Assembly: GCF_021134715.1 (NCBI RefSeq)
Contig: NC_060017.1
Coordinates: 6,448,001-6,512,000 of the forward strand
Source of the DNA: Daphnia pulex
Lineage: Eukaryota > Arthropoda > Branchiopoda > Diplostraca > Daphniidae
DNA length: 64,000 bases
Reading direction: 5' to 3'
A program made the translations under genes and the position numbers. Below, one piece after another: positions 1 to 13,100 of this stretch (the stretch's first letter is position 1; each line of letters begins with the position of its first letter). A model generated the notes under the pieces. That model saw only the letters and a program-made list of their open reading frames with translations. It did no database searches and was not told the origin of the DNA.

Positions 1-3000
1 AGCTAGGAGCACTTGATTCATTATGTATGCATGAAGTGAAATGTGTTTCTCTTCCTTCCGCTTCCTTCCTGTGTATAGACGGTCGCGGTCGGAAACGAAC
101 GACAAGCGAAAAAGACGAGAGAATATTTCAAGGAGCTCAGCACCCCACCACCCTAAAGTCTCTGCGACTCTCATCCGACTGGATTTTCGGATGATGGCGG
201 ATGCTGCTTCTCTCTAAAACGTCTGCACCCCCTCTCTCTAGACGGATGATAATGGGGCGCGGCTATATACTCTATCCATGTGTATACGTGCGGATCGTGA
301 CTCGGATGGGCAACATTTCTCTCTGCTGCTGGTTTGAAAGATCCGTGTGCTGTTGTTGGGCCAAGTAGATTTTATTTCAAGTAGACATGTATAATAGAGA
401 GTCCGCTTCTTCTTTTCTTTTTTGGGGGTTGTCCCCGGATTGACTGGGAATCGCTGGCCCGTCTCCTCCATTGTTTCGCTTATCTTTTTCTTCTTCTTCT
501 TTTTTTAAAAAATCTTTTGGAAAATATTAAAAAGTTGTCTCGGCTCTCTTCTTTTGTGGAGGTGACAGCACTTTTTCTTCTTTTCTTTCGTCGTCGTCGT
601 ATATATCCGGTCGTGATTTCCCCCCCTTCTTCCAGTTGTCATCAGTTCCGTTTTCTTCTTTTCCATTTCTTTTCATTCCGCTGTGATGGAGTGGCGGTGG
701 TGCAACTGGAAAAGACACAAGAGTCTATGGAGAAAAGGAAAAGACATGACGAACGTGAATGGGGGGGCGTGTCTCAACCGTAGACACAATCCAGTCGATA
801 CACACCTTCCGCCGCGCGCCATCTCTATACAAATCCAGCGATGGAAGAAATAGAAGAACATTTTCATTTGTCGCCCCCCGATGAAAAGAAAAAAGGAGAC
901 ATCTGCAGACGACAAAGTTGAATTATTAATGGAACAGACAGGAGAACTCGAGGAGAAGGCCAACCTTGGGGGCATTGATCCACCAGCCCCCCTCCGCCTA
1001 TATATACTCCTCCGCACCGGCGCGGCCAACTTTCTTCCGCGTATCACGCCGGAGAGAAAATGGGGAAAACTCTGTTCAGGATTTTCGTGACTGCACGTGT
1101 GCAATGAGGAGGAAAAAAAAGAAAGAGATGAAAGGATTTTTTCAGGACGACACGCTCTCGTCATTAGAGAGAATATGCAGACAGCAGAGTCGATAGAGAG
1201 TAGAATAGAGAGGCTCCTGCTGGGCTCCTGACTGTCAAACTGTTTTCATAATTCATCGGTCTTGATGAATTTCGATCGCCCATATTGTCCTTTCTCCCTT
1301 TTGCACACCTTTTCATCTTTTGGCCCACCCCACCCAGATTGAGACAGAAAGTGCAAACAAAAACTTTTGACGTTTTATAGCCAATATCGATTCAAACGCC
1401 CTCCGGAAAAAACAAAAACGTATTTGGAAATTTCTGGCTCCTGGCAGTTATAGCCCAGATATTTGGCCACCCCCTCCAGGCCTTGATTCAAATACTAATC
1501 ACGTCTAGTTGTCGACCTTGCTGATTATACCAACTTACTTACTTACTTTTTTTCTTGATTATTATTATCAAAAGACGTCGTTCGTCTATCCAAGTTTCTC
1601 TGCTGGCTCCTACTGCTCCTGCTGATGAATAATATTCAAACAGCCGACTAGTTGTGGGAGAGAACAACTTTTATCCATCCAAACTCTTCTCCAAAAGCTT
1701 TCGGAACGAGTTGTGTGTGTGCTGGATGGAAACTTTGGCGCCGGAGTGATATTATATATACACCGTGAAAATCTCGACACAAGATCAAATGTGCTAGTCG
1801 GAAAATCCCACCCTCCTGCTGCTTGTGTGTGTGTGTGTGTGGCCAGCAGCGTCGCAAAGTTGGGTCTGTTTCAATTTCCATCAATAGCTGAGACTATACT
1901 GCTAAGGACTTTTATACTCGCTCCTAGATTGATGTACAGACTCCTAATCATTCATTCTGTGTATAGCCAACGCCCCATTCATTCGGCGGCTATCGTATAC
2001 GTAGTAAGTTCTCTCTACATGTTATATAAATGACGGAATCGCTGGAAGGTTTTTATAACGTGACCGGCAGAGTAAAAAAAAACTCTCTCGGGAAAAAGTG
2101 TCGCACCGTTGCGCACAAAAGTTTGTCCATTCATCTTTCTCTGGGCCGGCCTATTGAGATTGAGAGACATGTCAAGTCCGTCGGTTCAACGAAAACGAAA
2201 CTTTTTGGGCGATTTTGATTCGTTCCTGTGTGCGTTGACATATATAGAAAAAGTTGTCCCCCCACCATTTTTGATCGATTTATAGCGGTGGGCCCTTATT
2301 ATTCCATTAGCCAAACAGCGTATAGAGGGGTGGTGGGCGAGGCTATTAGTAACCTTTAATGGGGAGGAAACTTGATCAAATTGTCTGGCTTTAAGACACA
2401 GCCAAAACAGCAGCTCAGGAGTCGACACACATTTATGACGTTGTGTGTGTGTGTCCTTTGACTATGGAAGCTATATTGATTTAATATCACTCTCCTTCTA
2501 GCTGTGCGTGGTATAATATCTCTCGACACACACGTGTAAGGTCGCCCCAATGAGGACGTGCAGGCATTAAAATGATTTAATTATCCAGTTCCGAGACGTT
2601 TTGAGGTGAGCTGCGTATGCGCAAGCTCAGCTGAGCCCTGGATATGTAGACGAGAAATAATTCAATTGCTAATCATTTTGAAAATAAATTGGATGCAAGT
2701 CGTATGTATAGGCAACCAGCTAGCTAACGAGATGTGCTGGGAAAACAGACACGCTATTTTATTAGACAACCACCCAAAATGTGTGTGTTTCGCATTTGAA
2801 AATTCAACGAGCTGGCGTACGTGAGAATTTGAATTAGAAAATAAACAGACGGAAGCGGATGAGGAATGAATGAATAATGTGGCGGCCGTCACATCCAATT
2901 TGGATTAAAAACATGTCCGCTCTACTTATTCTTTTTCTATTAAATATTTGATGGCGATGATGACGACGAATGCTCGGGATGGAATAAAAGTGTATCGGTA

Positions 3001-4151
3001 AAGCCATTTAATAAAATGAGGAAAACACCTGGCCTCTCAACGTGAGAGAGAGACGATAAAGTTTTTCTCATTAATTCAAATGAGACGTGAACTGTCGTAT
3101 CAAAAAGAAGAGATGCCGTATACATGCATATTACTAATAAAGTTTGAAAACCTGCAAAGTCATTCTTCATCCATCTAATATTGAAAAAGAATTGAAAATA
3201 TTCTGCCAATCAAATTGGAACACGTATAGGCTTACTACACATTTATGCTGGCGGGCTGACTCGCTTATTTGACATTCTGGACCCATCAAAAGGAGATGGT
3301 CTAATCGATACCGCAGGATATTGCTCAAATATTTTTTAAAAATGAAAGTCTATACGCTTGTATTATAGGCTGTAGATCGAATGATCGATCTGTTGATTTG
3401 ACGTCATTCGATGGCTGTGTGTCCAGCACACACACAAAGTCATCATCTAATATTTAAGAATAAAAAGGCTGTGCATTTTTATTCCCCCCACCGTCAGGTC
3501 CTCGGCTCTTATTTGACGTTGCGCACGTGAATTCTATCGACCCGACTCTTATTTTTCCCGTTCCCGCAGCTGCTGGAATATTCTATTTATTTGATGACGG
3601 TGACAGAGTGCTACTAACACAGTCACTCTCTCACACACACACACATATACACTTATACTATACATATGTGTTTGATGTAATTCGGTATATTCAGTAAGCT
3701 CTGGATTTCCCCCATGATGACTCATTGCCACCGATCCGATTCAGCTATAACGTCGTACACAGATGATACGTATTGCTCACGTTGGGTTTCCAGAAAGGTC
3801 TTAACCCATTTTTCACACGAGTTCAGTCATTGCGTCAATTTTATACTCGGAGATTAGTTGATTCATTGGAAATTTTTACAGTTTTATATTGAGATTAGCA
3901 GTGAACTTTGTTTATCAAAACAAGAACACACGATCTGCGATATCTTTTCAAATATTTTTATCTCGATCGTGCGCCATTCGATTTCCGAACGCACCGCCAG
4001 AGTCCCGTAGACCACGATTGCAACAATCTCTTGCTGTTTGCTTACCCAAGTTACTAGTTTGACAGTCGTTACATTTACATAGTCTCGGTTTGTCAAGTCA
4101 GTTAGGTCTCTTTATTCAACTTGAAAAAAACTCATTGATCAGCACATATCA
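1..4151. other. Gene-free region upstream of SORL1
   Basis: I see no coding exon here on either strand; the open frames are short and lack family motifs. The DNA is rich in pyrimidine runs and short microsatellites, for example a TG tract near 1824-1841 and a CA tract near 3634-3647. The last 250 bases or so before the SORL1 start are probably promoter and 5' UTR. A 5' non-coding exon further upstream cannot be excluded. Confidence 0.6.
4098..4103 (+). promoter_or_regulatory. SORL1: Possible SORL1 initiator (TCAGTT)
   Basis: TCAGTT matches the arthropod initiator TCAKTY and would leave a 5' leader of about 50 bases before the start codon at 4152. A second match, TCAGTC, lies at 3823-3828. 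No TATA box is evident. The motif is short, so this is a weak placement. Confidence 0.25.
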
Positions 4152-7100
4152 ATGGCGTCGACTGAGAAAGCAGTCACGCTTTGGCTTTACAGAGCTTTTG
4201 CTTTTTTATTCGCTCTCTCCGTATTGTCGAACGTTGCAAAGGCCGACAACGACGTTAGGAAGAAAACCTTAACTTTCCATCCAAGTCTACATCATGTCGA
4301 GAGCAAGAGCAGAGACATTGTCCTACCAGCTGAATCCTTGGACCAAGATGTGTCCTTGGATCAACATGTCTCTGAGCTTTTCGCAGGTGACAGAGTCAAA
4401 CGACAAGCCCCAACTCCTCAGTCGCAAGTCAGCAGTGTTCGGGGTGTTCTTCCACCTCTACCTGCCAACAGCACTAGTGTGGTAAGTTAGTATTTTGCAA
4501 GCATTCAAGTTATTGTGAATGGTTTGTCGATGGTGGCAAGGAAAAATCTTGGTCTGTTACAGGGACCGTTTTCCATGCTGGCAAAGTGCCTCGAGCAACT
4601 TATTGGGATCTTATATTTTTTTAATTGGCTCTTTTAGTTATTCAGTCACTTCCTGTCTCCAACTACCCCCATACATAATTGTCCAGTTTCCTTGTTGTTG
4701 CCTGCATGTTTCTTTTTATTCTTGTATCTATCCAGCAAGAAACAGCAGTATCCTCCCCCTCTTCTTAATCACTTCTGGGAAAAACCCAGTCCAACTTTTA
4801 AAAGAAAACTTGAGGTTCAAGAAAATTGCCCTTTTTGGTCCAATATTTTTTGCTGACCCTTCAACTAGTTTTGTTTGATGAAAGTTTTAGTAGTATTGCG
4901 CAGTTTTAACCCTGTTACGTAAACAGGACCGAGCAAACTTTCAAAATCCCTGGAAGAGTAAAAATAGTTCTTAATAACCGATAACCCATAGAACATTCGA
5001 GTGTATAATTCTCAATATTTAATTTCAACCAATTTCTATTTCAGTTTCCTCTGAATGACACACACTTTATGCTGACTGTTCATTGGGCCGGAGAGGGTTC
5101 GGATGTGGTGGTTTGCCTTGCACGAAATCCGACTCAGAGCGCTGACGCCTCCTCATCCGTCTTTGTTTCTTATGATTATGGACGCACATTTGTCCGGAAG
5201 GTAATGACTTTAAAAAAAATTTAGCCTTGAACTTCGTTTCACTTTAGGGCAAAATGAATTAACTTTCAATTACGTATAGGACCACCTGTTTGTGTTGCCC
5301 AATGGCAAGCCTGCGTCTATCGGTCGTTTCTTTAATCACCCCAAAGTCAACAGTCACGTAAATATGAGATTCTCGTATCAAAATTAATCTTTTCCTGTAA
5401 TTTAATTCGACTTTATTTTTATTAGTACGTGTTTACTGACATCACCAACCGCCAAATGTTTACAACTACAGATAGCGTCAACACGGTTCAATCTTATCCG
5501 CTAGATTTTGCTCCCGATGACATCACTTTTGATGAGCGGAAACCGTTTTCTATAATCGCCTACGATAAAACGGATCGCCTTCGTCGTGTAAGTGTCGCAA
5601 TTTGATCGAATTATTATTTTTTTTTTTCAAGTTGAATTCGACTAATAATTTATTTCCGTTTGCGGTTTTGCAGTTGTGGTTCACCCGGAATTTCGGAATG
5701 GACTGGTCGATGGTGCGTGAATTTGTCAAGTCGTGGTTCCTCGACACCACGACGTCACCGACTACTTTGTACGTCGAGTACGAAACACCCGGAGCCGACA
5801 ATGTCGTCCTCTCTTCCGTCAGCATGTTTACGGCCGTCAATGACGCCAAAGTCGTCGTCACCAACGTGGAAGATTTTGAATTGAGGGACGAATTTATGTT
5901 GGCCACTCGTCGCAATTCTGGCGGCGATTTGGACCTTCTTGTTTCGTACAAAAGGGGGCCGTTCGTGACGGCCAGTTTTCCGTCCAAATTGCGCCGACGT
6001 GATTTTCACATTGCTGACATTTCCGAGGGCCAGCTGATGGTCTGCGTCAATCACGACTCGATGTTGACCAATCTCTACATTTCCAACGTTCCCGACGACA
6101 CGAAGGGAGTGCAATTTTCATTGTCGCTGGAACGGGTCCTCTACTTCTATCCTGAAGGAGCGTTTCCTAATTCTTGGCTGAAAGACGTCGGAGCCGAGAC
6201 TTTCATCGACATCCACCGGGTCGGGAAACTTCGAGGAATTTACATTGCGTCGCAGTTCCGCGACCCGAACGCTACAGCTCTGACTAAGACGAGCGTCACA
6301 CCCGACGATCTGGTGACGATGGTTACTTTCGACAAGGGCGGCGAATGGAAGCTCATCCAGCCTCCCAGGTACGACGACGAGGGCCAATCGATTGATTGCC
6401 AGCGCAGCAATGGATGTTCGCTCCACCTCAGCCAGAGACTTTCGCAGCTCTATCCAATTAACAAGACGGCCCCGATTTTGACGAGTTCTTCGGCTCCGGG
6501 AATTATCGTCGCCACTGGCGTCATTGGAGCTTCTCTCAAAGGTATTTCTTGTTATTGTTTTTTGTTCTCTTTTCCTTTCCAATTACGAACGAAGAATGTG
6601 TGTTCATTAATCAAATAATATTTTAAAAAAAAGGACACCCTGGCGTCTTTGTGAGCGCGGATGCCGGATTGACGTGGCATCAAGTACTGAAAGGCAGCTA
6701 TTGGTACACAATGGGTGATCACGGTGGCGTTATAGTCGCTGTCAAAATGTTCCGAGCCGATGCCGCCACTAAGGAACTGCTTTATTCCACGGATGAAGGA
6801 GAAACTTGGAACACGCACCAATTTATCGACGAACCTATGCGTGTTTATGGCCTCATTACTGGTTCGTTTCTTTTACATTTGGAAATTTTTTTTTATTCTT
6901 GTATCGTTTGTTCATGGATTGTTTTTTAAAACTTAGAACCCGGAGAGAATACCACTATATTCACCATGTTCGGATCAAAATCCGGAAGTCATCAATGGAT
7001 CATTGTCACCGTTGATCTCAGAGCAGCTTTCCGTAAGTTGCATATTGGTGTTGATTCGAACAACATTTTTCATTTGGGTTTCATTGTAAACTTTTAGAAT

Positions 7101-10100
7101 ACGAATGCAAGGATGACGATTACAAATTGTGGTCGCCCAGTGGCAGTTTGTTGGGTCGTCCATGCCTTTTGGGCCACCAAATAAGTTACCAACGACGAAT
7201 GACCCATTCCAACTGCTACAATGGCAAAAGTAACTATTCTATTTTCATTAAATCTCTTGTTTCTAAATTAACTTTTATGTTCTTGAAATTTCAAGCTTAC
7301 ATCCGTCCGACAACTGTGGCCAATTGCGAATGTCGTCGAGAAGATTACGAATGTGATTTCGGATTCAAAGAAGAAGAAGTGACGAATCAGTGCGTACGAG
7401 ATCCGGATTCGACTATCGATCTTTTCTCGGTACCCACCAAATGCCCTGTAGGCGAATTTTACAATCGAACCAAAGGCTACCGATTGGTACCCGGTGACAC
7501 TTGCGTGGAAGGAGATGCTGGATCGCGTTTCGCTCCTGATAGGGTCTCTTGCCCCGTTTCGGAAGAAGCCGACTTTATCTTGGTAGCCCAACGGCAGAAA
7601 ATTCTCCGTATCGATTTGAGAAATACCGGCCGTCTGGACGAACTGCCCCTTCCGGCCCTGCAAAATGTTTTTGCCTTAGAATTCGATACCCGAGCCAATT
7701 GCGTTTACTGGGCTGACTCGCTGCAGGACAAAATCTGGCGTCTGTGCCTGGATGGCAAGAGCGTTCCTCAGGTCTTGGTTGAAAATCAGTTGGAGAGCAT
7801 TGAGGGAATGGCCTTCGATTGGCTTAGCAACAATTTGTATGAATTTAATCAATTGATTATTTGAATATTTACATCAAAATAATATTGATTTGGTTGACTA
7901 GGTACTTTGTCGACGGAGCCAGATCTAAAATTGAAGTCATACGGACGGATATTAACAATACGGGTCGAATGAGAAGAACGATCCTCAATGGAACTGTCCT
8001 GGACAAGCCCAGGGGTATCACGGTGCACCCATCGCGTGGTTACATGTTCTACACGGACTGGTCGTCTGAGAAGGCCTGCGTTTGTCGTGCTAACTTAGAT
8101 GGATCCTCCCAGGTATTACTGTACTTGTAATAATTGATTTGTTCCATTAACTAAAGTTGAAATTAAAATTATAGGAGAAACTTATCGGATCTCCCATTGT
8201 TCAATGGCCAAATGGCGTAACTATCGACTTTTTCGCTGACCGAATCTACTGGGTGGATGCTAAAAGCGACTACATTGCGTCAGCCGACTTGGATGGCAAG
8301 AATGTTAAAAAGATACTGGAAGGAACAGATCAGACCCTTCACCCGTTCGCCGTTGCCGTGTTCAAGAACGTGATGTACTGGGACGACTGGAACGCCCAGG
8401 GAATCTTTATGGCTGACAAGAACCGCGGGACTGGTCTGACGACTATTGCTAGTCGCCTTCCAGGAGTCATGGATCTCAAGGTACTTGTAATTGCTGCAAA
8501 TTGGAGAGCGTTATATAATCAATTTGAATTTATCACCAGATCTTTTCGCAAAGTTTACGCCACGGCAGCAATGCCTGCTCTACAAATAGCACGACTAGTG
8601 TCTGCCCATTCTTGTGCATGGGTCGACCCAACAATGGTCATTCTTGCATCTGCCCAGACGGTATGCACGTTGAACTACAGTCCAACGGTAGCGAAAAGTG
8701 CCTTTGCCCTGATGGTCAAGTCCCTCAACCTAACGGATCCTGCTCTCGCGGTATTTTACTCTTTATTATTTGTTTATTTCTCGATCCTTATATTATTTAA
8801 TTACATGTGTCTGGAATTGCAGTAAATCAAACTTGCCCGGAAGATTATTTCGAGTGTCAAACGCTGGAAATGTGCATCCCCAGTTTATGGAGGTGCGATG
8901 GCGATAACGACTGTTACGACAAATCGGACGAGGTAGATATATTTTATTGTTGTACAATTGTTTTTGTTGACTCTCGTGTTATCATTTTTATTGAATCGAT
9001 CCCAAATCAAAGGTCAATTGCACTTCGCCTTCGTGCAGTACGACGCAATTTCAGTGTGGAAATGGACGTTGCATCCCCCTTCATTGGAAGTGTGATTTCG
9101 ACAACGATTGTGATGATGGCAGCGACGAAACCCATTGCGGTAAGTGACAGCATTTTATTTATTTTTGTTAGTTAAGTTTTTATTTCGTGTTGTCGCCAAG
9201 TGTACTTGTCTACCCCCCACCCCTCCTCCTGCAACCCGCACCGCACCCGAGCTTATTGGATGATAGCACGGGGCGGGCTGAGTTGCCGACTGAAACCAAC
9301 CCGTTTCGTCGCAAGGTGGCGGTCCCTCAGACGCCGGCAGTCCCAGTCCGAGTTGTGTTCGGTTTCACACACTTCCCCCCCATTTCTATCGATTATAAAA
9401 TTAGGGAAAACCAAATTTTTTAATTTTTTTTCACATTCCCCTCTCACATTTTATCTGGAAAGACTTTTGTTTTGATTGAGTTGTCCTAGTGTTGCCATCG
9501 TTAGGGCACGAGTCTCGACACAAGTGTGTTGGTTTGTTTGAAACAAACCAAAAAGTTAGGCGTCGGCCATCTTGTTTTGAAGAAAGAAAAGTGCCACGTG
9601 TGCCACCCACATCGGCGTTCACCTCAGTTCTTCTTGCCTATTGAATTCCACGATTTTGTTTTGTGTGTGCAACTTGTTTCAATCAAAAAGTGAAAAGAAA
9701 GCGAAACGCCAGGAACACACTGCCGAATTCCTTGATGCTGTTACTGCACTGCTGGTCGCCTCTTTTGTTGCCAAGCCCATCGACTTCCCAAGGCCATTCA
9801 AGGGCTTCCTTTCCTGTGCTGGCCAAGATCTGTCAAGCCAACACAGCTGCGATCACCATCAGTTTTTAATCGCCGACTCCGCCCACCTGGCGGGGAATTT
9901 GGATTGGCGCCAAATTTTAAATTCAGGTTGTGCTAATGAGACGCGGATGAAGCTGCTCTCATTCTAATGAGATACAGACGTCGATCGATAATCGACCTTC
10001 CTTCGTTGTAAAGTGATTGGAGAACGATGGAACAAAATGCTGAGACAGGAGGGGGCGGTCCGACGGCAGGTCCCGGAGATCCGCAAGTTGGCGCCGCTAC

Positions 10101-13100
10101 GGCCGCCATGACGTATGCTAATTTGGAAACTTTGACTCGACTCAACACGGAAGATTTGACGTCGATATTGTCGAGTACGGGCCATCACGCTCATCACCAT
10201 CACCGACACGAGGAGGAAGAAGAAGAAGATGGAGCTCATTACGCTGACGCTTCGGCTAATGGTGATGGAGAAGAACCGGCCGGCTACATTGTCACAACGG
10301 CCACTGAAGCCTATCATCAAGGCTCTTATGTCGTGACGGCTGCTCCGTCGGCTGACGAAACGGCTAATAATGACGGCGGAGGTAATGGCGGACTTGACGA
10401 TCAATCGACGACAGACAACGAAGCGTCGGGTCTTTCGGTTCATTCCTATTGCAAACCGAGCAACAGTCAAGAAGCGGTTGAAGGGCGATCGTCTACTGGA
10501 TCGTCGGATGTCGTCGCTTCGCGTCCCTCGGCGGTTGGATCCGCAACAGCCGCCGAGTTGCTCGACTTGAAAACTGTTCTCCCAGGGCCGACGACCCGAC
10601 GAGTTTTGCTCATTGACGACGGGCACGGAGATCTGGAAATGGCCAAATCGGATGTTGAATTTCTACTGCGTGGTGATGCCGCCGGAATTGTTCTACGGGA
10701 AGGAAAGAGAAGTGAAGTCTGGGCCCGTTTCGGCAAAGTCACATTCCAGGGTCGCAAGGTCAAGGGTTACGTCGCCTGCGTCTACTGTCGACAGGTACCA
10801 ACCGATTAAAATTCATATTATGTAATTCATTCGTCGATCAACGTTTTTCGTTGTTGTTTTTCAGGTTTACGCTTTTGGTGACGCCCATTCCACTGGTACG
10901 TCGACACTAAAAAAACATCGATGTCTCGCCCAGTCATTGGTGACCACCACTGGTGCTTCTCCGTTGACCCCGACTGGTGGTGGTGGATCTGATCGGCTTA
11001 TGCCCAGTCCAGCTCCTGGTTCTTCTTCTCAATCCGATCAACAGCAAAACGCGTCGTACGTCAATTTCCCGTCGCCTTCCGTCATCGTCAGCATCGCCAC
11101 GGCCGTTCGCAACTCGTCGGACAACAGCGAACAGATTCAGTCCAATTCCTCACCCCAACAAGCCACGATGACCAACATTGTGACGAGATATTTAGCACCC
11201 AGTGACCGGGACGAACTGATTCGCAATGCCGGCGTCGTCCTCGGTTCAGGACCCATCAGCGCCGCTTCTTTCCTCCAGTTGTCTAAAGCGCTGGTGGAAC
11301 TGGGCGCCAAACACGGAGTGGCCCTTGTGGACGATTTGACTTCCATTTTTAACTCCCCAGCTTTCGAGACCATCTTGCCCAGCATTGCACACGAATATCG
11401 CAATCACTTTGCGGAAGAGGCTCGTACCGTATCGTCCGGAGGCCTCGGTTTGATCATTTCTGTCCATCCTGGAACCACTTCATCGAGTGGTGCTGGTCGG
11501 TTGGTTGGAGTGTCGCTGGGAATCAGTTACTGCGTCGACAGCAACCAAAACGGGACGGACATTTCACCTTTCCTGCGACAAGCTCCTTTACGGCACATTC
11601 AGTTGAGTGTGGATCAAGACACTTCCACCAGGATCGGGCAACTTGTTCAGAGGACTTTGAAGGAAGAGAGATTGGATCATTTGCGACGGGCTGTTGTTTG
11701 CAACTCTGCCCAAGTGCTCAGAGAAGCTTTTACTGGCCAGATGACGGTCCCCTGCGCCCAGAATCTTATCGGACGGGCATTGGCTTTGGCTCAAGAGACA
11801 TGCGCTACGAATCGTCAAGACTGGAGGAATTTCCACGAAACAATCCAACGAATGGCCAATACTGTTCAAACAATGGGATGGGAAAGTCTGTTGACCAAAG
11901 CCGTCCATCCTGTTGGTGGAGAACAAGGTGAATCGTCGACTGGATTGGACTGGATGGAGTTGGTCATCAACACTTCGTCTCAAATCGGCGAATTGTACAA
12001 ATTTTTTCAAGATCCATCCGTTACTGGAGTTTGGAACCAACTGGATCGCCAACTTCTTGGTCATTTAGCCGCTTTTTATTCAAATTTTGCTTCGGTCGTG
12101 ACCAAACTCAGCACTCAGACGGCCTGCCCCACACTCTGCAATGTTTTACTGGCCAGGAGTCACGTGGTATCCCTTTGTACGCCCAAATGCCAGGTAGATC
12201 CTCCAGCTCTTTCGGCATTGAAACACGCTCTTCTGGAAGCGCTAAACAAGCACTGGCCACTGGAGTTGGTCCACCGATTGGCCTGCGTGCTCCATCCGGC
12301 GTTCAAGCACATGCGTCGGTTGGATGTTAGCGATCGCGAGCGGATGGAAACGTACGCCATGATCCGCAACTTGTTGAGACAGACGGATCCTCAGCCGGTC
12401 TCTGAGCACATTTTACGCAATTCGATGGAGACTTCCTTGACGGGCAACAACCGCAATGGCGAATTGAAACGGAAAATGTCGAGTCGGACGGCCAGCAGCG
12501 AAACTGTGCCGTGCAACAGTTCCGCTCCCAAGAGACAGAGATCCTCGATGGCGACGAACCTTTTGCCGACGTCGACGACGTCTGGTGGTGCCACATCGTC
12601 GACGACGCCTTTGATCTCGAGCAGCGACATTGCCTTTGATTTTAGCGAATTGGCCGATTTTAGTTTACATTGCGAAGGCGGGAACGGCAACAGCAACGGA
12701 TTGACTTTGGTGCCGGATCAGCGCGACGAGTTAGATCTTTACCTGGAGGAGAAAGTGATCCAACAAGATTTGATCGAGTTGACGAATGTCCTAATTTATT
12801 GGAAACATCGCCAGTCCGTTTTTCCCGGCCTGTCGCAGCTGGCCTTTTGGCTGCTGGCCCTCCCTTCGTCCGCCTCTTTCTCCCCTTCCGTTTCTTCCAG
12901 TGTTGTCACCTCGTGCAAATCCGACGCCGTCCTCCACCGCCAGCTCTTTCAAGTCGTTGCTCAGAGTAGCTCCTCTCCAACCCATGTTGAATAATAATAA
13001 ATTTTTTCCGGATTTTTCAAAATTTTTTGCGGGCGTTTCCATTTTTCATTTCGTTTTTCCTCCCTCCCACTCCCCCCCTTTTTAAACATTTCGCGTCTCA

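Noticed and set aside
9964..10626. 220-codon antisense frame opposite the DREF-like exon 1
   Set aside because: It lies exactly opposite a coding exon with strong codon bias and has no family motif; it is a shadow frame.
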